NCBI GenBank assembly: GCA_030428825.1
Contig: JAUIEL010000022.1
Location: forward strand, 1 to 22,883
From: a bacterium
GTDB lineage: Bacteria > Planctomycetota > B15-G4 > JADJEK01
DNA: 22,883 nucleotides
Reading direction: 5' to 3'
Shown: positions 15,361 through 22,883 of the stretch, piece by piece
How the letters are laid out: the number at the start of each line of letters is the position of its first letter
Numbering within the stretch: the stretch's first letter is position 1
Translations under genes and position numbers: made by a program
Notes under the pieces: model-generated
Told to the model about the DNA's origin: nothing
The model's database searches: none
The model's input: only the letters and a program-made list of their open reading frames with translations

Positions 15361-16374
15361 ATGAAGGAGCACCTGCGCGCGACCGCCCGTCGGCTCGGCC
15401 TCGAGCGGATCGGGTTCACGACCGCCGCCGCCCTCCGGGAGGACGGCGCGCGGCTCGCGGCGTGGGTCGACCAGGGGCGACACGGCGCGATGCGGTACCT
15501 CGCCCGCGACCCGGCCCGCCGCGCCGACCCGACCGCGCTGCTGCCGTCCGCGCGCGGCGTGATCGTCGCCGCCGTCCCGTACCCCCCCGCCGAGGACCGG
15601 ACCGTCGCCGCGTACGCCCGCCTCGCCGACTACCACCGCGCGATCGCCGAGCGCCTCGAGCGGCTCGCCGAAGAGCTCGGCCGGCTCGCCCCGGGGACCG
15701 AGAGCGTGGTCTGCGTCGACACGAAGCCGCTCCTCGAGCGGGCGGCGGCCGCCGCGGCGGGGCTCGGCTGGATCGGGAAGAGCACGATGCTCCTCGACGT
15801 CGAGCGCGGACCGTGGACGATGCTCGGCGCGCTCGTCACCTCGGCCGCGTTCGAGCCGGACCCGCCGGCCCGGGACCGGTGCGGGACCTGCACCGCCTGC
15901 CTCGACGCCTGCCCCACCGACGCCTTCACCTCGCCGTACGTCCTCGACGCGCGCCGCTGCCTGTCGTACTGGACGATCGAACACCGCGGACCTCACCCCG
16001 AGGAGATCCGCGAGGCGCAGGGGGCGCGCGTCTTCGGCTGCGACGACTGCCTCACCGCCTGCCCGTTCGGCCCGCCGCCGACCGACGAGGACGGCGCCCC
16101 GGTCCTCCCGGTCGCGGACGAGCTGAAGGAGCTGACCCCGCGCGAGACGATCCGGCGGCTCGAGGACGGGTTCAACCGGAACTTCAAGCGGTTCGCGATC
16201 TCGCGGGCCGGCAAGGCGGGGCTGCTGCGGAACGCGATCACCGCGGTCGCCCACGAGGGAGGCGACGGCGCGCTCGCGCTCTGCCGGCGGTACGTCGACC
16301 ACGAGGACGAGGGGGTCCGCGTGCACGCCGCGTGGGCCGTCCGGCGACTCGAAGCGGCCGAGGCGCCCCGATGA
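15361..16374 (+). CDS. queG: Epoxyqueuosine reductase QueG
   Basis: 337 aa. QueG reduces epoxyqueuosine to queuosine at the wobble position of tRNAs with GUN anticodons, using a cobalamin cofactor and two 4Fe-4S clusters in the cytoplasm. Seen here: the catalytic-Asp motif VCVDTKPLLER (Asp120), the GLGWIGKSTMLL motif (135-145), and two ferredoxin-like cysteine sets: C174, C177, C180, C184 in CGTCTACLDACP, and C227, C230, C234 in GCDDCLTACP with C200 supplying the partner ligand. The FNRNFKRFAISRAGKAGLLRNAI block typical of the family follows. One HEAT-like repeat is left at the C-terminus (ALCRRYVDHEDEGVRVHAAWAVRRLE), so the protein is shorter than the roughly 380-residue E. coli type. It heads a five-gene operon, and its stop overlaps the next start (ATGA). 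Confidence 0.95.
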   Translation: MKEHLRATARRLGLERIGFTTAAALREDGARLAAWVDQGRHGAMRYLARDPARRADPTALLPSARGVIVAAVPYPPAEDRTVAAYARLADYHRAIAERLERLAEELGRLAPGTESVVCVDTKPLLERAAAAAAGLGWIGKSTMLLDVERGPWTMLGALVTSAAFEPDPPARDRCGTCTACLDACPTDAFTSPYVLDARRCLSYWTIEHRGPHPEEIREAQGARVFGCDDCLTACPFGPPPTDEDGAPVLPVADELKELTPRETIRRLEDGFNRNFKRFAISRAGKAGLLRNAITAVAHEGGDGALALCRRYVDHEDEGVRVHAAWAVRRLEAAEAPR

Positions 16375-17939
16375 GGCGAGGCGCGCCGATCGTCCTCCTC
16401 CCCCTGCTCGCGGCGGTCGGGTGCTCCCCTCACGACGCGCCGCCGCGGCGCCCGAACGTCCTGGTGATCGGGATCGACACGCTCCGCGCGGACGCCCTCG
16501 GCTGCACCGGCGCGGAGGGGAACCCGTCCCCCCGCCTCGACGCGCTCGCGGCGACCGGGACGCTGTTCCGAGACGTCACCTCCGCCGCGCCGTGGACGCT
16601 CCCGTCGTTCACGTCGCTCTTCACCGGTCTCTACCCCGAGGCGCACGGCGTCACCCTCGCGACCGACCGCCTCGCCGCGGGGCACCTCACGCTCGCCGAG
16701 ACCCTCGCCGAGGCCGGCTACGACACCGCCGCGTTCACCGGCGGCGGCCACGTCGGGAACCGGAACGGCCTCCAGGACGGCTTCGCGGTCTACGACGACG
16801 AGTCGGCGACCCGGAAGTTCGACGACCGGATCCCGCGCGCGCTCGACTGGCTGGCGCGCCGCGGCGAGCGCCCGTGGTTCCTGTTCGTGCACGGGTACGA
16901 CGTCCACTCGCCGTACGCCCCGCACGAGCGGCCGTCCCCGCCCAATGGCTACGTCCCGCCGGACGACGCCTTCGCCGACCGCGTCCTCTCCCGGCTCGAG
17001 GCGGGCGACGCGCTGGACGACGTCGCCGCGGGGGACGTGCAGGTCGCCGCGCTCACGATCGAACACGCGCGCCAGCGCGACTTCCGGCAGGCGGTCTTCC
17101 GGTGGAGCGCGACGCTCCGGCCGACGCTCGAGCGGCAATGGCGGCGGGCGGACGACTTCGAGGCGGGGCTCGCCTGGGTCCGGGCGAACTACCAGGCGGA
17201 GGTGAGGGAGGCGGACCGCTCCCTCGCCCCGCTCCTCGACGCGCTCGAGGCGTCGGGCGCCCTCGACGACACGGTGGTGGTCGTCGTGTCCGACCACGGC
17301 GAGGCGTTCATGGAGCACGAGCGACTCGATCACACCCGCGTCGACGAGGAGGTCGCGCGCGTGCCGCTGATCGTGCGACCGCCGGGCGGGCGCGACGACG
17401 CCTGGCCGGAGCGCGTCGACCGCCCGGTCCGGACGATCGACGTGCTGCCGACCGTGCTCGACCTCTGCGGCCTCTCGCCGGCCGCCCCGGTGCAGGGGCG
17501 CAGCCTCCTGCCGCTCCTGCGCGGCGAACCGTTCCCGGACGAGCCGGTCTGCTGCTTCCAGCACAACGTCGGACGCGAGGAGCCGGAGATCTCGATCCGC
17601 CACCTCGGCTGGAAGCTGATCGTCGGCGGCGTGACGGAGCGACGGCGCGGGAAGGGCCGCCTCTTCCGCGTCGAGAACGACCCGGGCGAGACGCGGAACC
17701 TGATCGACCGCCGTCCGGAGCGGGCCGAGGACCTCGAACGCCTCCTCCGCGCGGTCCGACGGCGGAGCGCGGCCGTCGCCGCCCTGCACGATCCCCACGC
17801 CGCGCCGCTCGACGAGGCGGCGCGCCGCGAGCTGATCGAGCTCGGCTACCTCGGACAGCTCGAGCCGTGGGGCGGGGACCGGGACGAGGTCGACCGGCTC
17901 GGCGACGACGCCGGCGACGCACCGGCGGAGGGCCGATGA
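16371..17939 (+). CDS. Sulfatase-fold lipoprotein with Thr in the nucleophile position (first of tandem pair)
   Basis: 522 aa, alkaline-phosphatase superfamily. A signal peptide ends in LLAAVGC (Cys18), a probable lipoprotein. Metal-site motifs are present: NVLVIGIDTLRADALG (Asp36) and VVSDHGEAFMEH (Asp308-His309), plus the family's HGYDVHSPY block. The position of the formylglycine Cys (CxPSR) reads T76-L-P-S-F, so a formylglycine-dependent sulfatase is excluded and the Arg is lost too. Thr is the nucleophile in phospho-group transferases of the same superfamily such as LtaS, so a phosphoester hydrolase or transferase is more likely. The middle carries a longer-than-usual helical segment (about 190-275). 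It ends with the ELIELGYLG sequence common in sulfatase-like proteins. It overlaps queG and the next paralog by 4 nt each. The substrate cannot be told. Confidence 0.88.
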   Translation: MRRGAPIVLLPLLAAVGCSPHDAPPRRPNVLVIGIDTLRADALGCTGAEGNPSPRLDALAATGTLFRDVTSAAPWTLPSFTSLFTGLYPEAHGVTLATDRLAAGHLTLAETLAEAGYDTAAFTGGGHVGNRNGLQDGFAVYDDESATRKFDDRIPRALDWLARRGERPWFLFVHGYDVHSPYAPHERPSPPNGYVPPDDAFADRVLSRLEAGDALDDVAAGDVQVAALTIEHARQRDFRQAVFRWSATLRPTLERQWRRADDFEAGLAWVRANYQAEVREADRSLAPLLDALEASGALDDTVVVVVSDHGEAFMEHERLDHTRVDEEVARVPLIVRPPGGRDDAWPERVDRPVRTIDVLPTVLDLCGLSPAAPVQGRSLLPLLRGEPFPDEPVCCFQHNVGREEPEISIRHLGWKLIVGGVTERRRGKGRLFRVENDPGETRNLIDRRPERAEDLERLLRAVRRRSAAVAALHDPHAAPLDEAARRELIELGYLGQLEPWGGDRDEVDRLGDDAGDAPAEGR

Positions 17940-19459
17940 AGCGGGGGCTCGCGCTCTTCGTCCTCGTCGCCGCCGCCGCGGCCGCCGTCTGGTGGGCCGG
18001 CGCCGGGAAGCGACCGCCGAACGTCGTCGTGATCGCCGTCGACACGCTCCGCGCCGACGCCCTCGGCTGCTACGGCGCGCCGGGCGACCCGACGCCGCGA
18101 CTCGACCGGCTGGCGGCGCAGGGGGTCGTGTTCGACGCGGCGGTCGCCGCGGCGCCGTGGACCCTCCCGTCGTTCGCGTCGCTGCTGACCGGCCTCTACC
18201 CCGGCGCCCACGGCGCGTTCGACGTCGACCGGCGGCTGCAGGACGACCGGTTCACGCTCGCCGAGGCGTTCGCGGAGCACGGTTACCGGACCGCGGCGTT
18301 CACCGCCGGCGGCTGGCTGAAGGAGTCGTTCGGCTTCGCGCAGGGGTTCGAGGTGTTCGACGAGGAGACGGAGACCGGGAAGTTCCGGGAGAAGATCGAC
18401 CGCGCCGTCCGCTGGGCCGACGGGGACGACGACCGCCCGTGGTTCCTCTTCCTCCACGGGTACGACGTCCACTCGCCGTACGCGCCGACGACGCGGCCGC
18501 CCCCGCCGGAGGGGTACGAACCGCCCGGGGACGCGCTGGCGGACACGCTGATCGAACGCGTCGAGGGGAACCGTTCGACGACCGACCTGCCGGTGTCGGA
18601 CGTCGCGACCGCCTACCTCACCGTCGAGCCGTCGGGAGGCAGCGCGGCGCTGGCGCGGTTCCGGAAGGCGTACGCCGGCTGGGAGGAGCGGTTCGCGAAG
18701 CCGGTCGAGGAGCTGTGGCGGCGGAGCGACGACTTCGACGACGCCCTCGCGTGGGTCGAGGCGAACTACGCGGCCGAGGTCCGCCAGCTCGACCGGGAGC
18801 TCGGCCCGCTGCTCGACTTCCTCGACCGGGAGGACGTGCGGGGCGAGACCGTGGTCGTCCTCGTCTCCGACCACGGCGAGGGGTTCATGGAGCACGGCGT
18901 GTGCGACCACGAGCTGGTCGAGGAGGACGTCGTCCGCGTGCCGCTCGTCGTCCGCGCGCCCGGCGTCGCGGCGCGCCGGGTCGCGAGCCCGGTCCGCGGC
19001 GTCGACCTCTTCCCGACGCTCTCCGCGCTGACCGGCGCGCCGCCGCCGCCGTTCGCGCAGGGGCGCTCGCTCCTCCCGGCGCTCCTCGGCGAGGAGCTCG
19101 CCCCCGAGCCCGCCTGCTCCTTCCAGCACGTCGCGCGCGCGGCGGGGGGCGTCGAGGCCTCGCTCCGGCTCGGGACGTGGAAGCTGGTCGAGAGCCGGCG
19201 CGTCGACGGCGGCGCCGCCCTGTTCGACCTCGGCTCGGCCGGCGGCGAGACGGTGGACCGGAAGACCGAGCAGGCCGACCGGTTCGCGTGGATGCGGAAG
19301 GCGCTCGATCGGATCCGGGACCAGTCCGACCGGTTCCACCGGGTCCACGAGTCCGGCCCCGGCACCCTCGACCCGGAGACGCTGGAGGAGCTGGTCGAGC
19401 TCGGATACCTCGGGATCCTCCCGCCGAGGTCCGCCGGCGAGGACGGGGCGGGCGAGTGA
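17936..19459 (+). CDS. Sulfatase-fold membrane-anchored protein with Thr in the nucleophile position (second of tandem pair)
   Basis: 507 aa and a clear paralog of the preceding gene: VDTLRADALGCYG (Asp36), APWTLPSFASLLTGLYP (Thr76 at the same residue number), FLHGYDVHSPYAP, LVSDHGEGFMEH (Asp312-His313), and a terminal ELVELGYLG. The N-terminus differs. There is no lipobox Cys; instead one hydrophobic helix (4-22) with no clear cleavage site acts as an uncleaved anchor or an inefficient signal. As in its twin, the CxPSR formylglycine motif is absent, so a phospho-transfer or phosphoester activity is inferred, outside the inner membrane. The long inserted helical region (about 195-280) is shared with its twin but diverged in sequence. 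The ATGA overlap upstream and GTGA overlap downstream show strict translational coupling. Confidence 0.88.
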   Translation: MKRGLALFVLVAAAAAAVWWAGAGKRPPNVVVIAVDTLRADALGCYGAPGDPTPRLDRLAAQGVVFDAAVAAAPWTLPSFASLLTGLYPGAHGAFDVDRRLQDDRFTLAEAFAEHGYRTAAFTAGGWLKESFGFAQGFEVFDEETETGKFREKIDRAVRWADGDDDRPWFLFLHGYDVHSPYAPTTRPPPPEGYEPPGDALADTLIERVEGNRSTTDLPVSDVATAYLTVEPSGGSAALARFRKAYAGWEERFAKPVEELWRRSDDFDDALAWVEANYAAEVRQLDRELGPLLDFLDREDVRGETVVVLVSDHGEGFMEHGVCDHELVEEDVVRVPLVVRAPGVAARRVASPVRGVDLFPTLSALTGAPPPPFAQGRSLLPALLGEELAPEPACSFQHVARAAGGVEASLRLGTWKLVESRRVDGGAALFDLGSAGGETVDRKTEQADRFAWMRKALDRIRDQSDRFHRVHESGPGTLDPETLEELVELGYLGILPPRSAGEDGAGE

Positions 19460-19869
19460 GCCGCGTCGTCCGCGCGCTCCCGATCGTGCTGGCGCTGGTC
19501 GCCGTCGTCGCCGTCGACGCCGACCTCCGCGGCCCCCTCGCCGCGCCGGCGGACGCCTGGATCGCCGGCCATCCGGACGAGGCGCGGCGACTCCTCCTCG
19601 ACGTGCCGCCGGACGAGCGGCCGGCGATCCGGCTGCCGTCTCCCTCGGATCGGGCGGGCGCGACGCCGTTCGATCCGGACGAGCGGCGGCGGCTCGACCG
19701 GTTCCTCCTCGAGGCGCTGCGGGACGACGACGCCCGGCTCCTCTACTCTGCCGCGTGGTGGTTCGACCGCGGCCGGCGGGACGACGCGCTCGACGCGCTG
19801 CGCCGGCTCGAGGCGCGCCGCGCGACCGACGCGGTCCGACGCCTCCGCGAGGCCTGGGAGCAGCGATGA
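19456..19869 (+). CDS. Small membrane-anchored protein of unknown function
   Basis: 137 aa from GTG 19456, coupled to the sulfatase-like gene before it (GTGA) and to the zinc-ribbon gene after it (ATGA). An N-terminal hydrophobic helix (about 5-20, ALPIVLALVAVVAV) is a signal anchor. The exported rest is charged, Arg/Asp-rich and helical, with TPR-like spacing (WIAGHPDEARRLLLDVPPDE, DDDARLLYSAAWWFDRGRRDDALDALRRLEAR). No Cys and no catalytic motif. I do not recognise the family. The coupling suggests it assists the membrane or periplasmic enzymes upstream, but this is inference. Confidence 0.7.
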   Translation: MSRVVRALPIVLALVAVVAVDADLRGPLAAPADAWIAGHPDEARRLLLDVPPDERPAIRLPSPSDRAGATPFDPDERRRLDRFLLEALRDDDARLLYSAAWWFDRGRRDDALDALRRLEARRATDAVRRLREAWEQR

Positions 19870-20087
19870 CCGACGACGAGTGGGACGACGAGGGACCGAC
19901 CACCGAGACCTGCCGCCACTGCGGGGAGGAGGTCTACGAGGACGCGCCGCAGTGCCCGGGGTGCGGCGCCTACGACTTCGCCGCGCGCGGCGGGACGGAC
20001 GGCCCCCTCTTCAAGGTCCTCCTCTTCCTCGCCGTCGTCGTCGCGCTCACTTTCGCGTTCGGCGGCCTCGGGCGCCTCTTCCGCTAG
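19866..20087 (+). CDS. Membrane-anchored zinc-ribbon protein
   Basis: 73 aa. The start overlaps the preceding stop (ATGA). An acidic N-terminus is followed by a zinc ribbon, C16-x2-C19 and C30-x2-C33 (TCRHCGEEVYEDAPQCPGCG), of the rubredoxin-like knuckle type found in many short bacterial proteins. One transmembrane helix (about 49-66) and a short basic tail GLGRLFR follow. The ribbon side is probably cytoplasmic by the positive-inside rule, which is a weak inference. Function unknown. Its last 41 nt lie opposite the 3' end of the convergent ygiQ-type gene, so there is no spacer for a terminator. Confidence 0.8.
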   Translation: MTDDEWDDEGPTTETCRHCGEEVYEDAPQCPGCGAYDFAARGGTDGPLFKVLLFLAVVVALTFAFGGLGRLFR

Positions 20088-22083
20088 GCGAGCCGCCGGG
20101 ACCGCGGAACCCCTTGCGTCCGGGGCGGTATCCGACCGACCGTTCGTCCGCGGGAGCGTCCTCGGACCGCGCGTCGTCGGTCTCCGGTTCGTCCTTGAGC
20201 CCCGTGAACGCGTCCCAGTCCCGCGAGGCGCGCGCGCGACGCGCCTCGATCGCCTCCCGCGGCGGCGCGGCCGGGATGAGCGCGTCGCAACCGTCGCCGA
20301 TCAGGTCGCGCCGTCCCGCCTTCACCAGCGCGTCGCGGACGAGGAACCAGTTCTCCGGCCGGAAGAACTGCAGGAGCGCGCGCTGCAGGCGCCGGTCCTT
20401 CAGCCCGCGCGCCACCGGGACCGGCTTCATCGTCATCGGATCGAGGCCGGTGTGGTACATGCACGTCGCGACGTCGAGCGGCGCGGGGATGAAGTCCTGC
20501 ACCTGCCGAGGCTTGTACCCGTTCCGCTTCAGGAAGAGCGCGAGCTCGATCATCGACTCGAGGGTCGAGCCGGGGTGCGAGGCGATGAAGTACGGGACGA
20601 GGTACTGCTCCTTCCCGACCGCCCGGCTCGCCTCGGCGAACGCCCGCCCGAACCGTTCGAAGTCGTCGATCGACGGCTTCTTCATCAGGCGGAGGACCTC
20701 GTCGTCGACGTGCTCGGGGGCGACCTTCAGGTGTCCGCCGACGTGGTGGGCCGCCAGGTCGCGCAGGTACTCCGGCGAGCGCTTCGCCAGGTCCATCCGG
20801 ACGCCGGACGCCACGTGGACCCTTCGCACCCCGTCGACCTCCCGCGCGGCCTTCAGGAGGTCGACGAGCGGGGCGTGGTCGGTGCCGAGGAGCGGACAGA
20901 TCTTCGGGTGGACGCACGAGAGCCGCCGGCACTTCGCCTCGACCTCGGGCCGGGTGCACCGCATCTCGTACATGTTCGCGGTCGGCCCGCCGACGTCCGA
21001 CACGATCCCCTTCGAGTCGCCGCGCGCGGCGATCCCCTCGACCTCGCGGACGACCGACTCCTTCGAGCGCGACTGGATCACCCGCCCCTGGTGGGTGGTG
21101 ATCGAGCAGAAGGTGCAGCCGCCGAAGCACCCCCGCATGATCGTCACCGACGTCCGCATCATCTCGAGCGCGGGGACCTTCTCGCCGTACGACGGGTGCG
21201 CGTCCCGGGCGTACGGGAGGTCGTAGATCGCGTCCATCTCCGCCTTCGACAGCGGGAGGTCGGGAGGGTTCTGGACGAGCGTCCGGTCTCCGTGCGGCTG
21301 GACGAGGCGCTTCGCGTTGAACGGGTTCGACTCGCGGTGGATGTGCCGCGTCGCGACCGCGAACTTCACCACGTCGTCGCGCACCTCCTCGAACGACGGG
21401 AGCGCCACCGCGTCGAACCCCGGCGGCATCTCCTCCTTCGCGCCGAGCAGGAACGCGACGCCGCGCATGTCGCGCAGGTCGCGCGGCTCCTCGCCCGCGT
21501 CGAGGCGGCGGGCGATCTCCACGATCGGCGCCTCCCCCATCCCGAAGACGACGAGGTCCGCCTTCGAAGAGGCGAGGATCGACGGTCGGACGGTGTCGCT
21601 CCAGTAGTCGTAGTGCGCGAAGCGCCGCAACGACGCCTCGACCCCGCCGGCGATCACCGGGACCCCCTTGAACGCCTCCCGGCACCGCTGGGCGTAGACG
21701 TTCGTCGAGCGGTCCGGACGCCGGCCCGCCACGCCGCCGGGGGAGTACGCGTCGTCCGAACGCGGCTTCCGCTGGGCGGTGTAGCGGTTCAGCATCGAGT
21801 CCATGTTCCCGGCCCCGACCGCGAAGAAGAGGCGCGGGCGGCCGAGCGAACGGAACGGCTCCGCGTCCGTCCAGTCGGGCTGGGAGAGGATCGCGACCCG
21901 GAACCCGGCCGCCTCGAGGACGCGGCCGAGGATCGCCATCGCGAACGACGGGTGGTCGACGTACGCGTCGCCGGTGACGAACACGACGTCGGGCGCGTCC
22001 CAGCCGAGCGCCTCGACCTCCTCGCGCGTCGTCGGCAGGAACGGCAGGGACCGCCGCTTCGGGTCGGCCGTCGGCACGCGCAT
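20047..22083 (-). CDS. YgiQ-family radical SAM protein
   Basis: 678 aa, cytoplasmic. The radical SAM 4Fe-4S motif is C319-F-G-G-C323-T-F-C326, preceded by RTSVTIMRGCFGG. The N-terminal 200 residues hold the family's B12-binding-like Rossmann region (DVVFVTGDAYVDHPSF, RLFFAVGAGNMDSMLNRYT). Later family blocks are IVSDVGGPTANMYEMRC, HLKVAPEHVDDEVLRLMKKP, YLVPYFIASHPG and QDFIPAPLDVATCMYHTGLDP. The substrate of YgiQ proteins is not established. The last 45 or so residues are a low-complexity acidic then Arg/Gly-rich tail (PGRKGFRGPGGSPSGRGARG), and its coding sequence overlaps the convergent zinc-ribbon gene by 41 nt. The start, ATG 22083, follows the acs stop by 7 nt, and GAGGAG overlapping that stop serves as ribosome-binding site, so the two are co-transcribed. 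Confidence 0.93.
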   Translation of the reverse strand: MRVPTADPKRRSLPFLPTTREEVEALGWDAPDVVFVTGDAYVDHPSFAMAILGRVLEAAGFRVAILSQPDWTDAEPFRSLGRPRLFFAVGAGNMDSMLNRYTAQRKPRSDDAYSPGGVAGRRPDRSTNVYAQRCREAFKGVPVIAGGVEASLRRFAHYDYWSDTVRPSILASSKADLVVFGMGEAPIVEIARRLDAGEEPRDLRDMRGVAFLLGAKEEMPPGFDAVALPSFEEVRDDVVKFAVATRHIHRESNPFNAKRLVQPHGDRTLVQNPPDLPLSKAEMDAIYDLPYARDAHPSYGEKVPALEMMRTSVTIMRGCFGGCTFCSITTHQGRVIQSRSKESVVREVEGIAARGDSKGIVSDVGGPTANMYEMRCTRPEVEAKCRRLSCVHPKICPLLGTDHAPLVDLLKAAREVDGVRRVHVASGVRMDLAKRSPEYLRDLAAHHVGGHLKVAPEHVDDEVLRLMKKPSIDDFERFGRAFAEASRAVGKEQYLVPYFIASHPGSTLESMIELALFLKRNGYKPRQVQDFIPAPLDVATCMYHTGLDPMTMKPVPVARGLKDRRLQRALLQFFRPENWFLVRDALVKAGRRDLIGDGCDALIPAAPPREAIEARRARASRDWDAFTGLKDEPETDDARSEDAPADERSVGYRPGRKGFRGPGGSPSGRGARGRRTRK

Positions 22084-22090
22084 CAGGGGG

Positions 22091-22883
<793 letters not shown>

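Noticed and set aside
16371..19459. True formylglycine-dependent sulfatases
   Set aside because: The CxPSR/SxPSR maturation motif is absent in both proteins (TLPSF instead).

Overview
The window is a stretch of a very G+C-rich chromosome, roughly 70% or more by eye, with strong G/C third-position bias. It is densely packed with chromosomal genes and shows no tRNA, rRNA, CRISPR array, transposase, phage gene or repeat island. Several features suggest an uncultured or little-studied Planctomycetota-like bacterium: a giant Ser/Thr kinase with a TPR-like tail, secreted proteins that start with an Sm-like 'xSGxxxxGxI' barrel, sulfatase-fold proteins, TSP3-type calcium repeats and an ECF sigma/anti-sigma pair. 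The phylum is inferred; signal peptides, lipoboxes and an RseB-like protein fit a diderm envelope.

Layout, left to right. (1) 1-3307 (-): an incomplete Ser/Thr protein kinase fused to a degenerate STAND-type ATPase module and a long helical-repeat tail. (2) 3449-6597 (+): two tandem paralogous secreted proteins with an Sm-like barrel, a TPR-like segment and a peptidase-MA-like fold whose HExxH zinc site is lost. A hairpin terminator at 6645-6683 closes them against the next, convergent operon. (3) 8969-6707 (-): ECF sigma factor, membrane anti-sigma factor without zinc ligands, and an RseB/MucB-like lipoprotein, all joined by 4-nt start/stop overlaps, with a possible self-recognised ECF promoter. 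Upstream on the same strand is a secreted TSP3-repeat protein (10046-9081). (4) 15309-10147 (-): two uncharacterised exported proteins, then the disaggregase ClpB. The clpB Shine-Dalgarno lies inside a short hairpin, a candidate RNA thermometer. (5) 15361-20087 (+): a tightly coupled five-gene operon. It holds queG (last step of queuosine synthesis), two tandem sulfatase-fold proteins with Thr where sulfatases carry the formylglycine Cys, a small membrane-anchored protein and a membrane zinc ribbon. Every junction is a 4-nt ATGA or GTGA overlap. (6) 22883-20047 (-): the 3' part of acetyl-CoA synthetase followed 7 nt later by a YgiQ-type radical SAM protein, whose 3' end overlaps the zinc-ribbon gene convergently.

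Taken together the window is mostly envelope biology and proteostasis: sensing (kinase, ECF triad), envelope or extracellular proteins (paralog pair, lipoproteins, sulfatase-fold enzymes), and protein repair (ClpB), with housekeeping genes (queG, acs, ygiQ) between. I see no clear-cut new defence or mobile system. The most novel-looking items are the clpB leader hairpin, the kinase with a dead ATPase module, the paired pseudo-metalloproteases and the queG/sulfatase-fold operon.
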